Shown here: positions 1-7,051 of the stretch, in pieces | Layout of the letters: the number at the start of each line of letters is the position of its first letter | How positions within the stretch are numbered: position 1 is the stretch's first letter | Made by a program: the position numbers and the translations under genes | DNA from: Oxalobacteraceae bacterium | GTDB taxonomy: Bacteria; Pseudomonadota; Gammaproteobacteria; Burkholderiales; Burkholderiaceae_D | Reading direction: 5' to 3' | Assembly (NCBI GenBank): GCA_003132085.1 | Contig: PKWO01000147.1 | Coordinates: 1-9,250 of the forward strand | DNA: 9,250 nucleotides | Notes under the pieces: model-generated | What the model was told of the DNA's origin: nothing | Databases searched by the model: none | What the model saw: the letters and a program-made list of their open reading frames with translations, nothing else

Positions 1-1226
1 GCCGACACAATTTTTTCAGCGAGGTATTGCGCGTCTCTTGCGATGCCCGAAAAGCGCCCCGAACCCCAGGTGTACTGCCAGGGCAATCCAAGAAAGTAAA
101 GACCAGGCACGTCGGTCACGCCACGATCATGGTTGGGATAGCCGCGCTCGTCAAATATGGTTTCCCCGATCCAGCTAAAGTCGGTACGGAAACCGATGCA
201 CCAAATGACGACGGCGATCTTGCCGGTTTCAAGATCGAGACTTTGCGGCACATCGGCCGGCGGCTCCCACAGTGGTACATAACGTGCTTCAACGGGCGCA
301 TCGATGCTGTTGGCCGCAATAAATTTGTCGATGCTGTCTTTGATGCTTTCCGATACGGCGTCGGCGCCGTCCAGATTGTTTTTCAGGTCGGCGCCAAACG
401 CGGCAACGCCATCCACGATATCGTCGAAGCGGCCATACAATTGCATGCCTTCCAGCGCGAATTTGCGCAGGTCGATGTCGCGCCCGCCATCGCGTCCCGT
501 GACGTAATGATTGGTCTTGTCGCGCACGCCGGTGCCCAATGGATGTTTGTCTACCGGGAGATCGTAATATTTCATGTGATCCAGCCATTCGACGACGTCC
601 TTGCCGCGATAAGTGCGCGCCACGCGCGGCGCATCGCCGACGCATAAATGCACGCGCCGCCCGGTCAGGTGCAAATCTTCGGCGATTTGGCAGCCGGATT
701 GTCCGGTACCGACGATCAATATATCGCCGGGCGGCAGCGACTCGGGATTGACGTAATCGCAAGAGTGCAACTGCATGATGCGCGCCGGAAGCTTTTGCGC
801 AACCCGGGGCATGATGGGGATGTGATAGCCGCCGACCGCGACCACCACCTGATCGGCAGTCAGGCTGCCTTGCGTGGTCTTGATTTCAAATACATCGGCA
901 GCGTTGCGTTGCAGGCGCGTGACTGCCACGCCTTCCGCCGCTGGCGGTTGGAACGATGCGACATATTGGTCGATGTATTCCACGATCTCTTCTTTTTTCA
1001 TGAAACCGTAGGGGTCGTTGCCGGCATAGGGAAAGCCCGGTAGCGTGCATTGCCAGTTCGGCGTGACCAGACAAAAGGTATCCCAGCGTTCGTTGCGCCA
1101 GGCGTGACCGAGGCGGTTTTTTTCCAGAATCAGGTGAGCGATGCCTTGTTGTTTCAGGCAGTAGCTCATCGACAGACCGGCTTGGCCGCCGCCGATGATC
1201 AATACGGGGTAGTGTGACTGATGCAT
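1..1226 (-). CDS. nitH: NitH: MSMEG_0569-type flavin-dependent oxidoreductase (3' end cut by window edge)
   Basis: This frame is open on the minus strand from an ATG at 1226 to the left edge: 408 complete codons with no stop, so only a short C-terminus is probably missing. The protein starts MHQSHYPVLIIGGGQAGLSM, an FAD-binding Rossmann motif GGGQAG at residues 12-17. A second dinucleotide motif, GTGQSG at 173-178, is typical of the NAD(P)H site of flavin monooxygenase-like enzymes. VIWCIGFRTDF (340-350) and LYFLGLPWQYTWGSG (376-390) match the C-terminal FAD region of that fold. A GGAGG ribosome site (complement of 1234-1238) lies 7 nt before the ATG, which fixes the start. It is the last visible operon gene, 28 bp after nitG. 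Oxidation of a nitrile- or cyanide-derived intermediate is an inference; the substrate is unknown. The nitH name follows Pseudomonas pseudoalcaligenes usage. Confidence 0.9.
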   Translation of the reverse strand, partial: MHQSHYPVLIIGGGQAGLSMSYCLKQQGIAHLILEKNRLGHAWRNERWDTFCLVTPNWQCTLPGFPYAGNDPYGFMKKEEIVEYIDQYVASFQPPAAEGVAVTRLQRNAADVFEIKTTQGSLTADQVVVAVGGYHIPIMPRVAQKLPARIMQLHSCDYVNPESLPPGDILIVGTGQSGCQIAEDLHLTGRRVHLCVGDAPRVARTYRGKDVVEWLDHMKYYDLPVDKHPLGTGVRDKTNHYVTGRDGGRDIDLRKFALEGMQLYGRFDDIVDGVAAFGADLKNNLDGADAVSESIKDSIDKFIAANSIDAPVEARYVPLWEPPADVPQSLDLETGKIAVVIWCIGFRTDFSWIGETIFDERGYPNHDRGVTDVPGLYFLGLPWQYTWGSGRFSGIARDAQYLAEKIVS

Positions 1227-1254
1227 AAAATAGCCTCCAGCTAGTTGGTGAGTG

Positions 1255-1542
1255 TTACGGTCGAAAGGCTTCGATTACGACCACGGCATTTTCTTCGTCG
1301 TTAAAGCGGCTGGCGGTACGTTCTATCTGACTGAGTTGATCCATCGCGGACGAACACAGATAGCCGAATTTTTGCTGTACGCGCACGCTGGCGATATTCA
1401 ATGCAGTGCGGCTTCTATCCACGAACTCGGCAACCGGATAGCTTTTTCCGACTTCCAGATAGTCTTTGACGACCAGCGATGGCGAATAGCAATCGCTGGT
1501 CGAATTGTCCGGCCAGCGGACACTGAAGTGCATTTCAGGCAT
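1255..1542 (-). CDS. nitG: NitG: MSMEG_0570-type nitrogen starvation response protein, 95 aa
   Basis: A 95-residue protein beginning MPEMHFSVRWPDNSTSDCYS and ending VVVIEAFRP. I recognise the MPEMHF.VRWPD...CYSPSLVV..Y pattern as the small MSMEG_0570 family found in Nit1C clusters. It has no known catalytic motif, signal peptide or membrane segment; Cys18 and Cys63 are the only cysteines. The same frame is open further upstream (to 1908), but the ATG at 1542 is preferred because it follows a GGAGAA ribosome site (complement of 1548-1553) 5 nt away, and the longer form would sit inside the glycosyltransferase gene. The start overlaps the glycosyltransferase stop by 8 bp, indicating translational coupling. 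Its function is unknown; a small accessory or partner protein of the neighbouring enzymes is an inference. Confidence 0.9.
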   Translation of the reverse strand: MPEMHFSVRWPDNSTSDCYSPSLVVKDYLEVGKSYPVAEFVDRSRTALNIASVRVQQKFGYLCSSAMDQLSQIERTASRFNDEENAVVVIEAFRP

Positions 1543-2731
1543 GTGAGTTCTCCGTGTAGTGTTGAGATTGGCGCGCAAACTGCGCGTGGTAAATGTCGAG
1601 GTGATGCGCGGCGGCGCGAGGCCAGGTGTGGGTTTGGCAGACGGCGTAACCGGCGGCACGGAATTCGGCTGAGGCAGAGTGCTCGCAGGCATGCGCCATA
1701 CCGGCCGCGATGGAAGCGGGATCGAGCGGATCGACCCAGGCGCAGTCGCCGCCGCCCAGATATTCGGTAAACGGCGCGATCCGCGACACCACCGTCGGGG
1801 TGCCGCAAGCCATGGCTTCCAGCACCACCAATCCAAAGCCTTCGCGCAGCGATGCAAACACCAGCGCGCTGGCGCAGCGGAACAAGGCCGGCATCTCGCT
1901 ATCGTCAACCGTGTCGAGGAATATGATGGGATGGCCGGGTCCGGAACTGATGCCGCTGACGCTCAGTTGTGCTGCAAATTCGGTTCGATAGGCACGATGG
2001 TCGAGCAAGCTGGCGCCGCCGGCGATCACCAGTTGAGCGGTGGGAAAAACACGCAAGAAGCGGAGAAAGCCATGCAAAATCGCCAACGTGTTTTTGCGCG
2101 GTTCGATGCCGCCGACCACCAGCAAAACCGGGCCGCCGTTTAATCCGAGTCGGCGTTTCACGGCATCGTCATGGGCATCGGCCAGCGGCGTAAAGCGTGC
2201 CGCATTGACGCCATTGCCAACTACGGTCGACGATACGAAGTAGTCGCGCAGCAAGGCATCGCGCCACAACTTGCTGACGCACAACACCCGGTCAGCAGTT
2301 AAGAAACCGCGTGTTTGCCACGCCATTAATTGCGGCTGCTCAAAATGATCGAGATGATGCACGGTGCGGATATAGCCGGGAATGCGTTCGCGCTCGACCA
2401 GCGTTGCCAGCGCATTGGCGCTAATCGAATCCTGTGCATGATACACATCGAAAGCAGGCGTGTCGGGGCGCTCGAACCAGGCCACATAGTCGTCAATGCG
2501 CTGCCGTACCAAGGACGCCAAGTCGCTAGGGCAGGCGGCGGCAGGCACCGCGCAAAATGCGCAATCGGTAGTGCGGAACAGCCCGCGCCGATGCGGATCG
2601 GGTGCATGCACGGTCACCGCATGACCGGCGGCATGCAGCGCGTCGCCGAGTTCAAGCGCATGTACCACTCCGCCGCGCGGGTTGGTGGAATGCGTCAGCA
2701 AGGCAATGCGTAGCAATGGCTTAGCGGGCAT
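1535..2731 (-). CDS. MSMEG_0565-type family 4 glycosyltransferase
   Basis: A 398-residue two-domain GT-B glycosyltransferase. The N-terminal acceptor domain opens with LRIALLTHSTNPRGGVVHAL (residues 7-26), including the glycine-rich loop of GT4 enzymes. After VGNGVNAARF (171-180), the donor-nucleotide domain carries GGIEPRKN (207-214) and the retaining E-X7-E signature between Glu297 and Glu305 in REGFGLVVLEAMACGTPTV. It has no transmembrane segment, so it is probably cytosolic. The ATG at 2731 has a GGAGG site 6 nt upstream (complement of 2738-2742) and overlaps the nitF stop by 11 bp. A glycosyltransferase occurs in the mycobacterial-type cluster; as I recall the pseudomonad nitBCDEFGH set lacks it, so its place between nitF and nitG marks the larger variant. 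Neither donor sugar nor acceptor can be read from the sequence. Confidence 0.92.
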   Translation of the reverse strand: MPAKPLLRIALLTHSTNPRGGVVHALELGDALHAAGHAVTVHAPDPHRRGLFRTTDCAFCAVPAAACPSDLASLVRQRIDDYVAWFERPDTPAFDVYHAQDSISANALATLVERERIPGYIRTVHHLDHFEQPQLMAWQTRGFLTADRVLCVSKLWRDALLRDYFVSSTVVGNGVNAARFTPLADAHDDAVKRRLGLNGGPVLLVVGGIEPRKNTLAILHGFLRFLRVFPTAQLVIAGGASLLDHRAYRTEFAAQLSVSGISSGPGHPIIFLDTVDDSEMPALFRCASALVFASLREGFGLVVLEAMACGTPTVVSRIAPFTEYLGGGDCAWVDPLDPASIAAGMAHACEHSASAEFRAAGYAVCQTHTWPRAAAHHLDIYHAQFARQSQHYTENSHA

Positions 2732-3743
2732 CGTCAGCCTCCGTAGCGGCTGAGCGTGCTGGGCCGCAGCCGATCAGCGGTTCTTGATTGAAATCCCACA
2801 GCGTTTCAAGCGCGCCGCCGCGTTGCAGGCGAACCACGCGGGACGCATCGGTGCGGCCGATCGTTGCGCAGGCGATTTCGCGTGTGGCAAAACGTTGCAT
2901 CACTTGGTCGAGCTGCGCATCTGCCACGCTCAAGAGAAAACCGAAGCTGGGGAACGCCGTCAGCCAGCGCCGCAGCGCTACACCGTCGGGTTTCGGGATC
3001 GCGTCGAGGTCAATGACGGCGCCGAGCCCGGAGCATTCAAGCAGCATCAATGCGGTGCCGACCACCCCGGCCATGCTGATATCCTTGCCCGCCGCAGACA
3101 GGCCGTCTTCCGCAATGGCGGGCAACAGTTCGAGATCGTCGCGCAAGCGGGCAGCGGGGGCGCCGGTGCTGGCATCCCAGTACGCATACGGCTCATGAAA
3201 GCGACCGCGCAAGTCGATCGCGGCGACCAGATTTTGGCCTGGACAGGCATCGAAGCTGGTCAACAGGCGCTTGGCGCGTCCGATTATCGCGACCGATAAT
3301 TGCTCGCGGTCATTGCGCCGGTTGCTGTGACCGCCGACAATCGGCACGTTATAAATTTTCGAGGCGGCCGCCAATCCTTCGAGGATTGGTTGGGCAGCGT
3401 CGCCGGCGCGACTCCAAAGCGCATCGACCAGCGCCAGCGGGCGCCCGCCCATGGCATAAATATCGCTGACATTCACCATGACGCCGCAATAACCGGCAAA
3501 CCACGGTTCTTTCTCGACAAATTCGTTGATAAACCCTTCAATGGCAAACAACAGATAGCCGTTGCCGTCAGTATCCGGTATGGCGGCGCAGTCATCGCCG
3601 ACCGGCACCGCGGCCGCGCCGTCGTAGAGGGTCCCCAAGGCGCGCATGACAGCATCGATATCGCGCTTGTGGGCGATGCCGCGCGAGTCGCGTAGCAGCG
3701 TCGTCAGTGCTGCCAGGGAGTCGTCCGATGGCGCGCTACTCAT
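2721..3743 (-). CDS. nitF: NitF: Sll0787-type AIR synthase-related protein
   Basis: A 340-residue member of the PurM/ThiL/HypE/SelD (AIR synthase) fold. Visible signatures are VGDDCAAIPD (48-57), resembling the ThiL GDD metal/ATP loop; NVSDIYAMGGRPLALVDAL (91-109), the conserved helix that follows the ATP site; GGHSNRR (137-143); and KDISMAGVVGTALMLLE (220-236), the glycine-rich start of the C-terminal domain. These enzymes bind ATP-Mg and activate a carbonyl, amide or phosphate oxygen, usually as dimers. The reaction here is not established; ATP-dependent activation of an amide- or nitrile-related small molecule is an inference. The start ATG at 3743 overlaps the nitE stop as ATGA and has no clear ribosome site, so translation likely depends on nitE. 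Length fits the family as I know it. Family assignment is firm, function is not. Confidence 0.9.
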   Translation of the reverse strand: MSSAPSDDSLAALTTLLRDSRGIAHKRDIDAVMRALGTLYDGAAAVPVGDDCAAIPDTDGNGYLLFAIEGFINEFVEKEPWFAGYCGVMVNVSDIYAMGGRPLALVDALWSRAGDAAQPILEGLAAASKIYNVPIVGGHSNRRNDREQLSVAIIGRAKRLLTSFDACPGQNLVAAIDLRGRFHEPYAYWDASTGAPAARLRDDLELLPAIAEDGLSAAGKDISMAGVVGTALMLLECSGLGAVIDLDAIPKPDGVALRRWLTAFPSFGFLLSVADAQLDQVMQRFATREIACATIGRTDASRVVRLQRGGALETLWDFNQEPLIGCGPARSAATEADDAR

Positions 3744-4279
3744 AGGGCATCGCGTGTCACGACAAAGCCGGTGTCGCCATCGTGCATCGGCGGATAGTGG
3801 GCGAGGTCGGCTTGCATCAAGTGATGCGGGCGTCCGTGCACATCGAGTTCAGCCAGCGAGGTCCAGTGCAATCGTTGAAACAGCGTCACGTTCTGGCTTT
3901 GTACCTGGGCTAAAAAAGTCTTGCAGCCGTGCGCATGCGCGGTGCCGACCGCCAGTTTGATCAGACCGCTACCCACCGATCCAGTTCGTCGCGCCGAACG
4001 CGTCACGGCCAGACGCGAGCCGTACCAGATGCCGGGTTCAGTCTCGTGAATGCGGACGGTGCCGACCACTTCATCCGGCCTGTCGGGCATGCTGAGAACG
4101 GCCGCGATCGGTAATGCCTGCTGATCGATCTCATCGAGGTCGTCGCCATCGAAAATGCCTTGTTCATCGCAAAACACGGCACGTCGCAAGCGTCGGGTCG
4201 CCTCGCGTTCCTGACTGGTGGTGGCCAATTTGATGCGAACCGTGCGGGTAAGGGTCGGTGCTTCACAGACGGTTCTCAT
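3740..4279 (-). CDS. nitE: NitE: MSMEG_0567/Sll0786-type GNAT N-acetyltransferase
   Basis: A 179-residue GNAT-fold protein. RRAVFCDEQGIFDGDDLDEID (32-52) matches the N-terminal substrate-side strand and helix seen in this subgroup. Strand beta-4 is GSRLAVTRSAR (87-97), followed by the acetyl-CoA pyrophosphate loop RRTGSVGSGL (97-106), a version of the R/Q-x-x-G-x-G/A motif. The C-terminal half (CKTFLAQVQSQNVTLFQRLHW, 119-139) is the usual alpha-3/beta-5 'NVTLFQRLHW' segment. It is expected to be a cytosolic acyl-CoA transferase; the acceptor is unknown. The ATG overlaps the nitD stop as ATGA, and an AGAGG-like ribosome site lies about 7 nt upstream. In Nit1C clusters this gene sits directly beside nitF, and the coupled translation here suggests the two act on the same intermediate. 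Confidence 0.9.
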   Translation of the reverse strand: MRTVCEAPTLTRTVRIKLATTSQEREATRRLRRAVFCDEQGIFDGDDLDEIDQQALPIAAVLSMPDRPDEVVGTVRIHETEPGIWYGSRLAVTRSARRTGSVGSGLIKLAVGTAHAHGCKTFLAQVQSQNVTLFQRLHWTSLAELDVHGRPHHLMQADLAHYPPMHDGDTGFVVTRDAL

Positions 4280-5388
4280 GATGGCCTCTTTTCAAAGGTG
4301 GATAACGATGAACAGGCGCCGCATTTTCCGCAACCTGCCTTGATATCCGACGAATGCAGGCCGCCTGCGGCAAGCATGTCGGACAAGGGCGTGAGCAAGT
4401 CGCGCATGTAAGCCGATGAAGGAGCCGGATGGTCTTCCAGCGGTGTGCCCGAGATCGGCACGAACGGCACGACAAACGGATAGACGCCGATAGCGATCAG
4501 TTTTTCGCTGGTGCGCAGGATCGCTTCCGGCGTATCGCCTAGGCCTGCCAGGATATAGGTGCTGACCTGGCCATGGCCGAATACGTCCACGGCGGCTTCA
4601 AACGCGGAAAAATAGCGCTCTACCGATACGCTCGCCTTGCCCGGCATGATGCGGGCGCGCACCTCCGGCGTGACCGCTTCCAGGTGCATGCCGAGCGAGT
4701 CGATGCCGGCCTCATGCATCCGTTTGAACCAGGCATCTTCATCCGGCGGTTCGCATTGTCCCTGGATCGGCAGATTGACCGCGCTCTTTACGGCAAAAGC
4801 GCTTTCGCACAAGATCTGCGCGCCGCGATCGGTGGCATTCGGCGTGCCGGTGGTCATGACCATGTGCTTGACGCTATCCAATAGCACTGCGGCGCGCGCC
4901 ACTTCGGCCAGTTGTTGCGGCGTCTTGCGTAAAATTGTCCGGCCCGCCGCAAGAGATTGTCCAATCGCGCAAAACTGGCACGATTTGCGCCGGCTCTCGT
5001 AGCGGATGCAACTTTGCAGCACGGTGGTGGCCAGCACGTCCGAGCCATGCAAGGTGGCGATCTTGGAATAGGCGATGCCATCCAGGGTCTGCAACTTGTA
5101 AAAGCGCGGCTGACGCGGAAACGAAATGATGCCCACCGATACGCCGTCGCGCATTAGGGTGCTGCTGCCGTCGGGTCCGAGCGGCGAGGCGGCAAACGGC
5201 GACGACCATGAGCTTGCGGTATGCACTGGAATCATTACGGTATGGCCATCCACCACGACTGCTTTATGGTCGGATGGACCGGCGCCGCCGCGCCGACTGG
5301 CGGCGCCGGCATTCGGATCGTGCAGACGCAAGCCTAGGGATTGCAGTTCAGTGATCAGTTGCTGATTCGGTTTGGTAACTGTTGGCAT
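4276..5388 (-). CDS. nitD: NitD: MSMEG_0568-type radical SAM protein with non-canonical cysteine motif
   Basis: A 370-residue radical SAM enzyme. The cluster-binding cysteines are C127, C137 and C140 in SCIRYESRRKSCQFCAIG, giving CX9CX2C instead of the usual CX3CX2C. Downstream barrel motifs include HMVMTTGTPNATDRG (175-189, the SAM-contacting GGE-like strand) and LEAVTPEVRARIMPGKA (236-252), like BioB/LipA-type proteins. The C-terminus has a second Cys group, C353, C356 and C359 (CX2CX2C), which may hold an auxiliary iron-sulfur cluster. The frame is open up to 5487, but the ATG at 5388 (MPTVTKPNQQ) is preferred: the upstream 33 residues are basic, lie wholly within nitC and look non-family. 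This start still overlaps nitC by 41 bp and has only a weak ribosome site, so translational coupling is likely. The substrate is unknown. Confidence 0.92.
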   Translation of the reverse strand: MPTVTKPNQQLITELQSLGLRLHDPNAGAASRRGGAGPSDHKAVVVDGHTVMIPVHTASSWSSPFAASPLGPDGSSTLMRDGVSVGIISFPRQPRFYKLQTLDGIAYSKIATLHGSDVLATTVLQSCIRYESRRKSCQFCAIGQSLAAGRTILRKTPQQLAEVARAAVLLDSVKHMVMTTGTPNATDRGAQILCESAFAVKSAVNLPIQGQCEPPDEDAWFKRMHEAGIDSLGMHLEAVTPEVRARIMPGKASVSVERYFSAFEAAVDVFGHGQVSTYILAGLGDTPEAILRTSEKLIAIGVYPFVVPFVPISGTPLEDHPAPSSAYMRDLLTPLSDMLAAGGLHSSDIKAGCGKCGACSSLSTFEKRPS

Positions 5389-6379
5389 GATGTGCGCTCG
5401 CAAGGGTTGGCGTTTCGGTCGGAGTGGCGGCTTTAGTTTCCGGAAAAAGGGACGATACAGGCATGTTGTGCCGGTCGTTGATGACAAGGCTTAACAATTC
5501 AGGCCGCGCATAGTGGCCGACCGAATCCATCATCCGCTTGCGTTTGGTGATGAGCGTCATATCGAGATCGGCGATAACCATTCCTTCGCCACTGCGTAGC
5601 GGCTCAGCCAACAGCACACCTTCCGGCGACACGATTGCGGTGCAGCAACCGCCGCGCAAGGCTTTTTGCACCGCCGGGTCCGGTGTGATCGAGGCGATTT
5701 GCGCATCGCTCAGCCAGCCCGTGGCATTCACCACGAAGCAGCCCGACTCAAGTGCATGATGGCGGATCGTCACTTCCATCTGGTCGGCGAATATTTGCCC
5801 GACCATGGAGCCGGGAAACTGGGCGCAATGGATTTCTTCGTGTTGCGCCATCAGTGCATAGCGCGCCAGCGGATTGTAGTGTTCCCAGCAGGCTAGCGCG
5901 CCCAGACGACCGACCGCTGTTTGCACCACTTTGAGGCCGCTGCCGTCGCCCTGTCCCCAGATCATCCGCTCATGATAAGTCGGCGTGATTTTTCTGCGTT
6001 TCAATACCAGCTCTCCATTCGCATCGAACACCAGTTGGGTGTTGTACAGCGTGCCGTGGTCGCGCTCATTGACGCCGAGCACCACCACCACCCCGTGGCT
6101 GCGCGCGGCAGCCGAGACGGCGGCGGTTGCCGGGCCCGGCACGGTCACTGCGCGTTCGTATAACAGCAAGTGCTCTGGGCCGGAGGCGAAGGGCGGCCGC
6201 ACGAACGAAAAGTAAGGATAGTAGGGCACGAAGGTTTCGGGAAAAACCACCAGCGCCGCGCCTTGTTTCGCCGCCTGTTGAATCGCCGCGCAAACCTTGT
6301 GCAGCGTGCCGTCAGCGCTGTCCAGGTCAGGCGCGATCTGGATCGCCGCTGCGCGTACCGTCTTGTTTACTGTTGTCAT
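5348..6379 (-). CDS. nitC: NitC: Nit6803-type nitrilase
   Basis: A 343-residue nitrilase-superfamily enzyme hydrolysing nitriles to carboxylate and ammonia. The catalytic triad is visible: Glu48 in VVFPETFVPYYP, Lys130 in KRRKITPTYHERMIWG, and nucleophile Cys164 in GALACWEHYNPLARYAL. These sit five residues before Glu53, Lys135 and Cys169 of Synechocystis Nit6803, a constant offset that supports near-colinear homology; length also matches (about 346 aa). The frame is open to 6466, but the ATG at 6379 (MTTVNKTVRAAAIQIAPD) starts just before the first strand and has AAGGG (complement of 6386-6390) at 6 nt. It begins 19 bp after nitB. The ~30 C-terminal residues (TKAATPTETPTLASAHHANS) are Thr/Ala-rich and probably disordered. 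In cyanotrophic pseudomonads NitC is required for growth on cyanide, probably acting on a cyanide-derived nitrile; the physiological substrate here is inferred. Confidence 0.96.
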   Translation of the reverse strand: MTTVNKTVRAAAIQIAPDLDSADGTLHKVCAAIQQAAKQGAALVVFPETFVPYYPYFSFVRPPFASGPEHLLLYERAVTVPGPATAAVSAAARSHGVVVVLGVNERDHGTLYNTQLVFDANGELVLKRRKITPTYHERMIWGQGDGSGLKVVQTAVGRLGALACWEHYNPLARYALMAQHEEIHCAQFPGSMVGQIFADQMEVTIRHHALESGCFVVNATGWLSDAQIASITPDPAVQKALRGGCCTAIVSPEGVLLAEPLRSGEGMVIADLDMTLITKRKRMMDSVGHYARPELLSLVINDRHNMPVSSLFPETKAATPTETPTLASAHHANSYQTESATDH

Positions 6380-6398
6380 GATCCGCCCTTCGCGACGC

Positions 6399-6881
6399 TT
6401 ATAGCGTCCAGGTATCGAGAATGAACGCGTTATCGCGCGTATGAAGAAGCTTGAGATCCAATACATCCAGCGGACTAATGGGACGAATACCCGGAATTAA
6501 TGAAGGTTCGCCATGCCCATATAGCGCTTGCAACGCAAAACGGCACGCGTAGACCTTGCCGCCCGCTTCCATGAATTTGACCAGCTGATTGTTTTGATTA
6601 AGATGCCCGGGAAAAGCCTCATCGCCTAGCGTTGGAAAGCCGCGTTGAATGCCGAGGGTAACGCCGGGGCCGTATAACAACACCGATGTTTCATAGCCCT
6701 TGCGTTGCAGTCGGGTAGCCTGCAACAGATTGACGAAACCGATCGAGCCTTCAAAGGCAACGGTATGGAAGGTGACAAGTGCTTTTTCGCCTGGCAACGC
6801 TTTGACGTCCTCGAATACTTTCTCTTCGTAATCGACAAAAAAATCGCCTTTAACGTGTGCTGCATGGTTTACCGTTGGCAT
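6399..6881 (-). CDS. nitB: NitB: MSMEG_0572/Sll0783-type nitrogen starvation response protein
   Basis: First gene of the operon, 160 residues. The pattern EKALVTFHTVAFEGSIGFVNLLQATRLQRKGYETSVLLYGPGVTLG (32-77) and GGKVYACRFALQALYG (107-122) is that of the Sll0783/MSMEG_0572 family, and the strand-helix arrangement with a cysteine in 'VYACRFAL' (Cys113) resembles the DsrE-like fold, where the equivalent cysteine can carry sulfur or bind a ligand. Cys113 is the only cysteine. Synechocystis Sll0783 is induced by nitrogen starvation and required for normal polyhydroxybutyrate accumulation; its chemistry is unknown. The ATG at 6881 has an AGGAG site (complement of 6889-6893) 7 nt upstream. The leader is about 56 nt if the sigma-54 element at 6945-6963 is used. 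Confidence 0.92.
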   Translation of the reverse strand: MPTVNHAAHVKGDFFVDYEEKVFEDVKALPGEKALVTFHTVAFEGSIGFVNLLQATRLQRKGYETSVLLYGPGVTLGIQRGFPTLGDEAFPGHLNQNNQLVKFMEAGGKVYACRFALQALYGHGEPSLIPGIRPISPLDVLDLKLLHTRDNAFILDTWTL

Positions 6882-6913
6882 GGTGTGGCTCCTGATGAAT
6901 AAGTTGAAACGCT

Positions 6914-6937
6914 CGGTCAGACCTCATGTCGTGACCG
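6914..6937. promoter_or_regulatory. Inverted repeat CGGTCA-N12-TGACCG at the predicted start of the nit transcript
   Basis: Arms CGGTCA (6914-6919) and TGACCG (6932-6937) are perfect complements, with an inner GAC/GTC pair (6920-6922 / 6928-6930) extending the symmetry past one unpaired base. With the sigma-54 -12 GC at 6949-6950, transcription should begin near 6937-6939, so the repeat would form a 5'-terminal hairpin in the mRNA or a repressor operator just after the start site. It ends 20 nt before the ribosome site. Which role applies cannot be decided from the sequence. Confidence 0.35.
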
Positions 6938-6944
6938 CTGCATT

Positions 6945-6963
6945 GAATGCATGCGACGTGCCA
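6945..6963 (-). promoter_or_regulatory. Candidate sigma-54 (-24/-12) promoter for the nit operon
   Basis: Read on the minus strand the site is TGGCACGTCGCATGCATTC. Against the consensus TGGCACG-N4-TTGCW it differs only at the first T of TTGC. The invariant GG (6962-6961) and GC (6950-6949) are exactly 10 nt apart. Its placement gives a leader of about 56 nt before the nitB ATG. A sigma-54 promoter fits the nitrogen-starvation role of the operon. An enhancer-binding activator such as NtrC would be needed; no clean NtrC site was found. Confidence 0.6.
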
Positions 6964-6984
6964 TCGAATCACCTTGTTATGGTG

Positions 6985-6994
6985 AATTGAATGG
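6985..6994 (-). repeat. CCATTCAATT element, copy 1 (inverted relative to copies 2 and 3)
   Basis: The minus strand reads CCATTCAATT. The match to copy 2 is longer: on the minus strand TCCATTCAATTCACC (6995-6981) against TCCATTCAATTACACC (7095-7110 plus), one inserted base. It lies about 22 bp upstream of the nit -24 element. A related partial copy, CATTCAAT, is on the minus strand at 6949-6942, overlapping the -12 region. Confidence 0.6.
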
Positions 6995-7051
6995 ATTAAT
7001 ATGCATACAATCGATTCGGCGTAAACGCAAAGTGAGGCTTCTGTTGGCTTG

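Noticed and set aside
27..647. 206-aa plus-strand open frame over nitH
   Set aside because: It lies antisense to the strongly recognisable flavoprotein, which is open over the same span; the plus-strand protein has no recognisable pattern.
1535..1908. Longer NitG starting at 1908
   Set aside because: The extra 122 residues would be an out-of-frame reading of the glycosyltransferase gene. The ATG at 1542 has a good ribosome site and matches the family's length.
6380..6466. N-terminal extension of nitrilase starting at 6466
   Set aside because: The extra 29 residues overlap the end of nitB and precede the family's normal first strand; the ATG at 6379 has a better-placed ribosome site.
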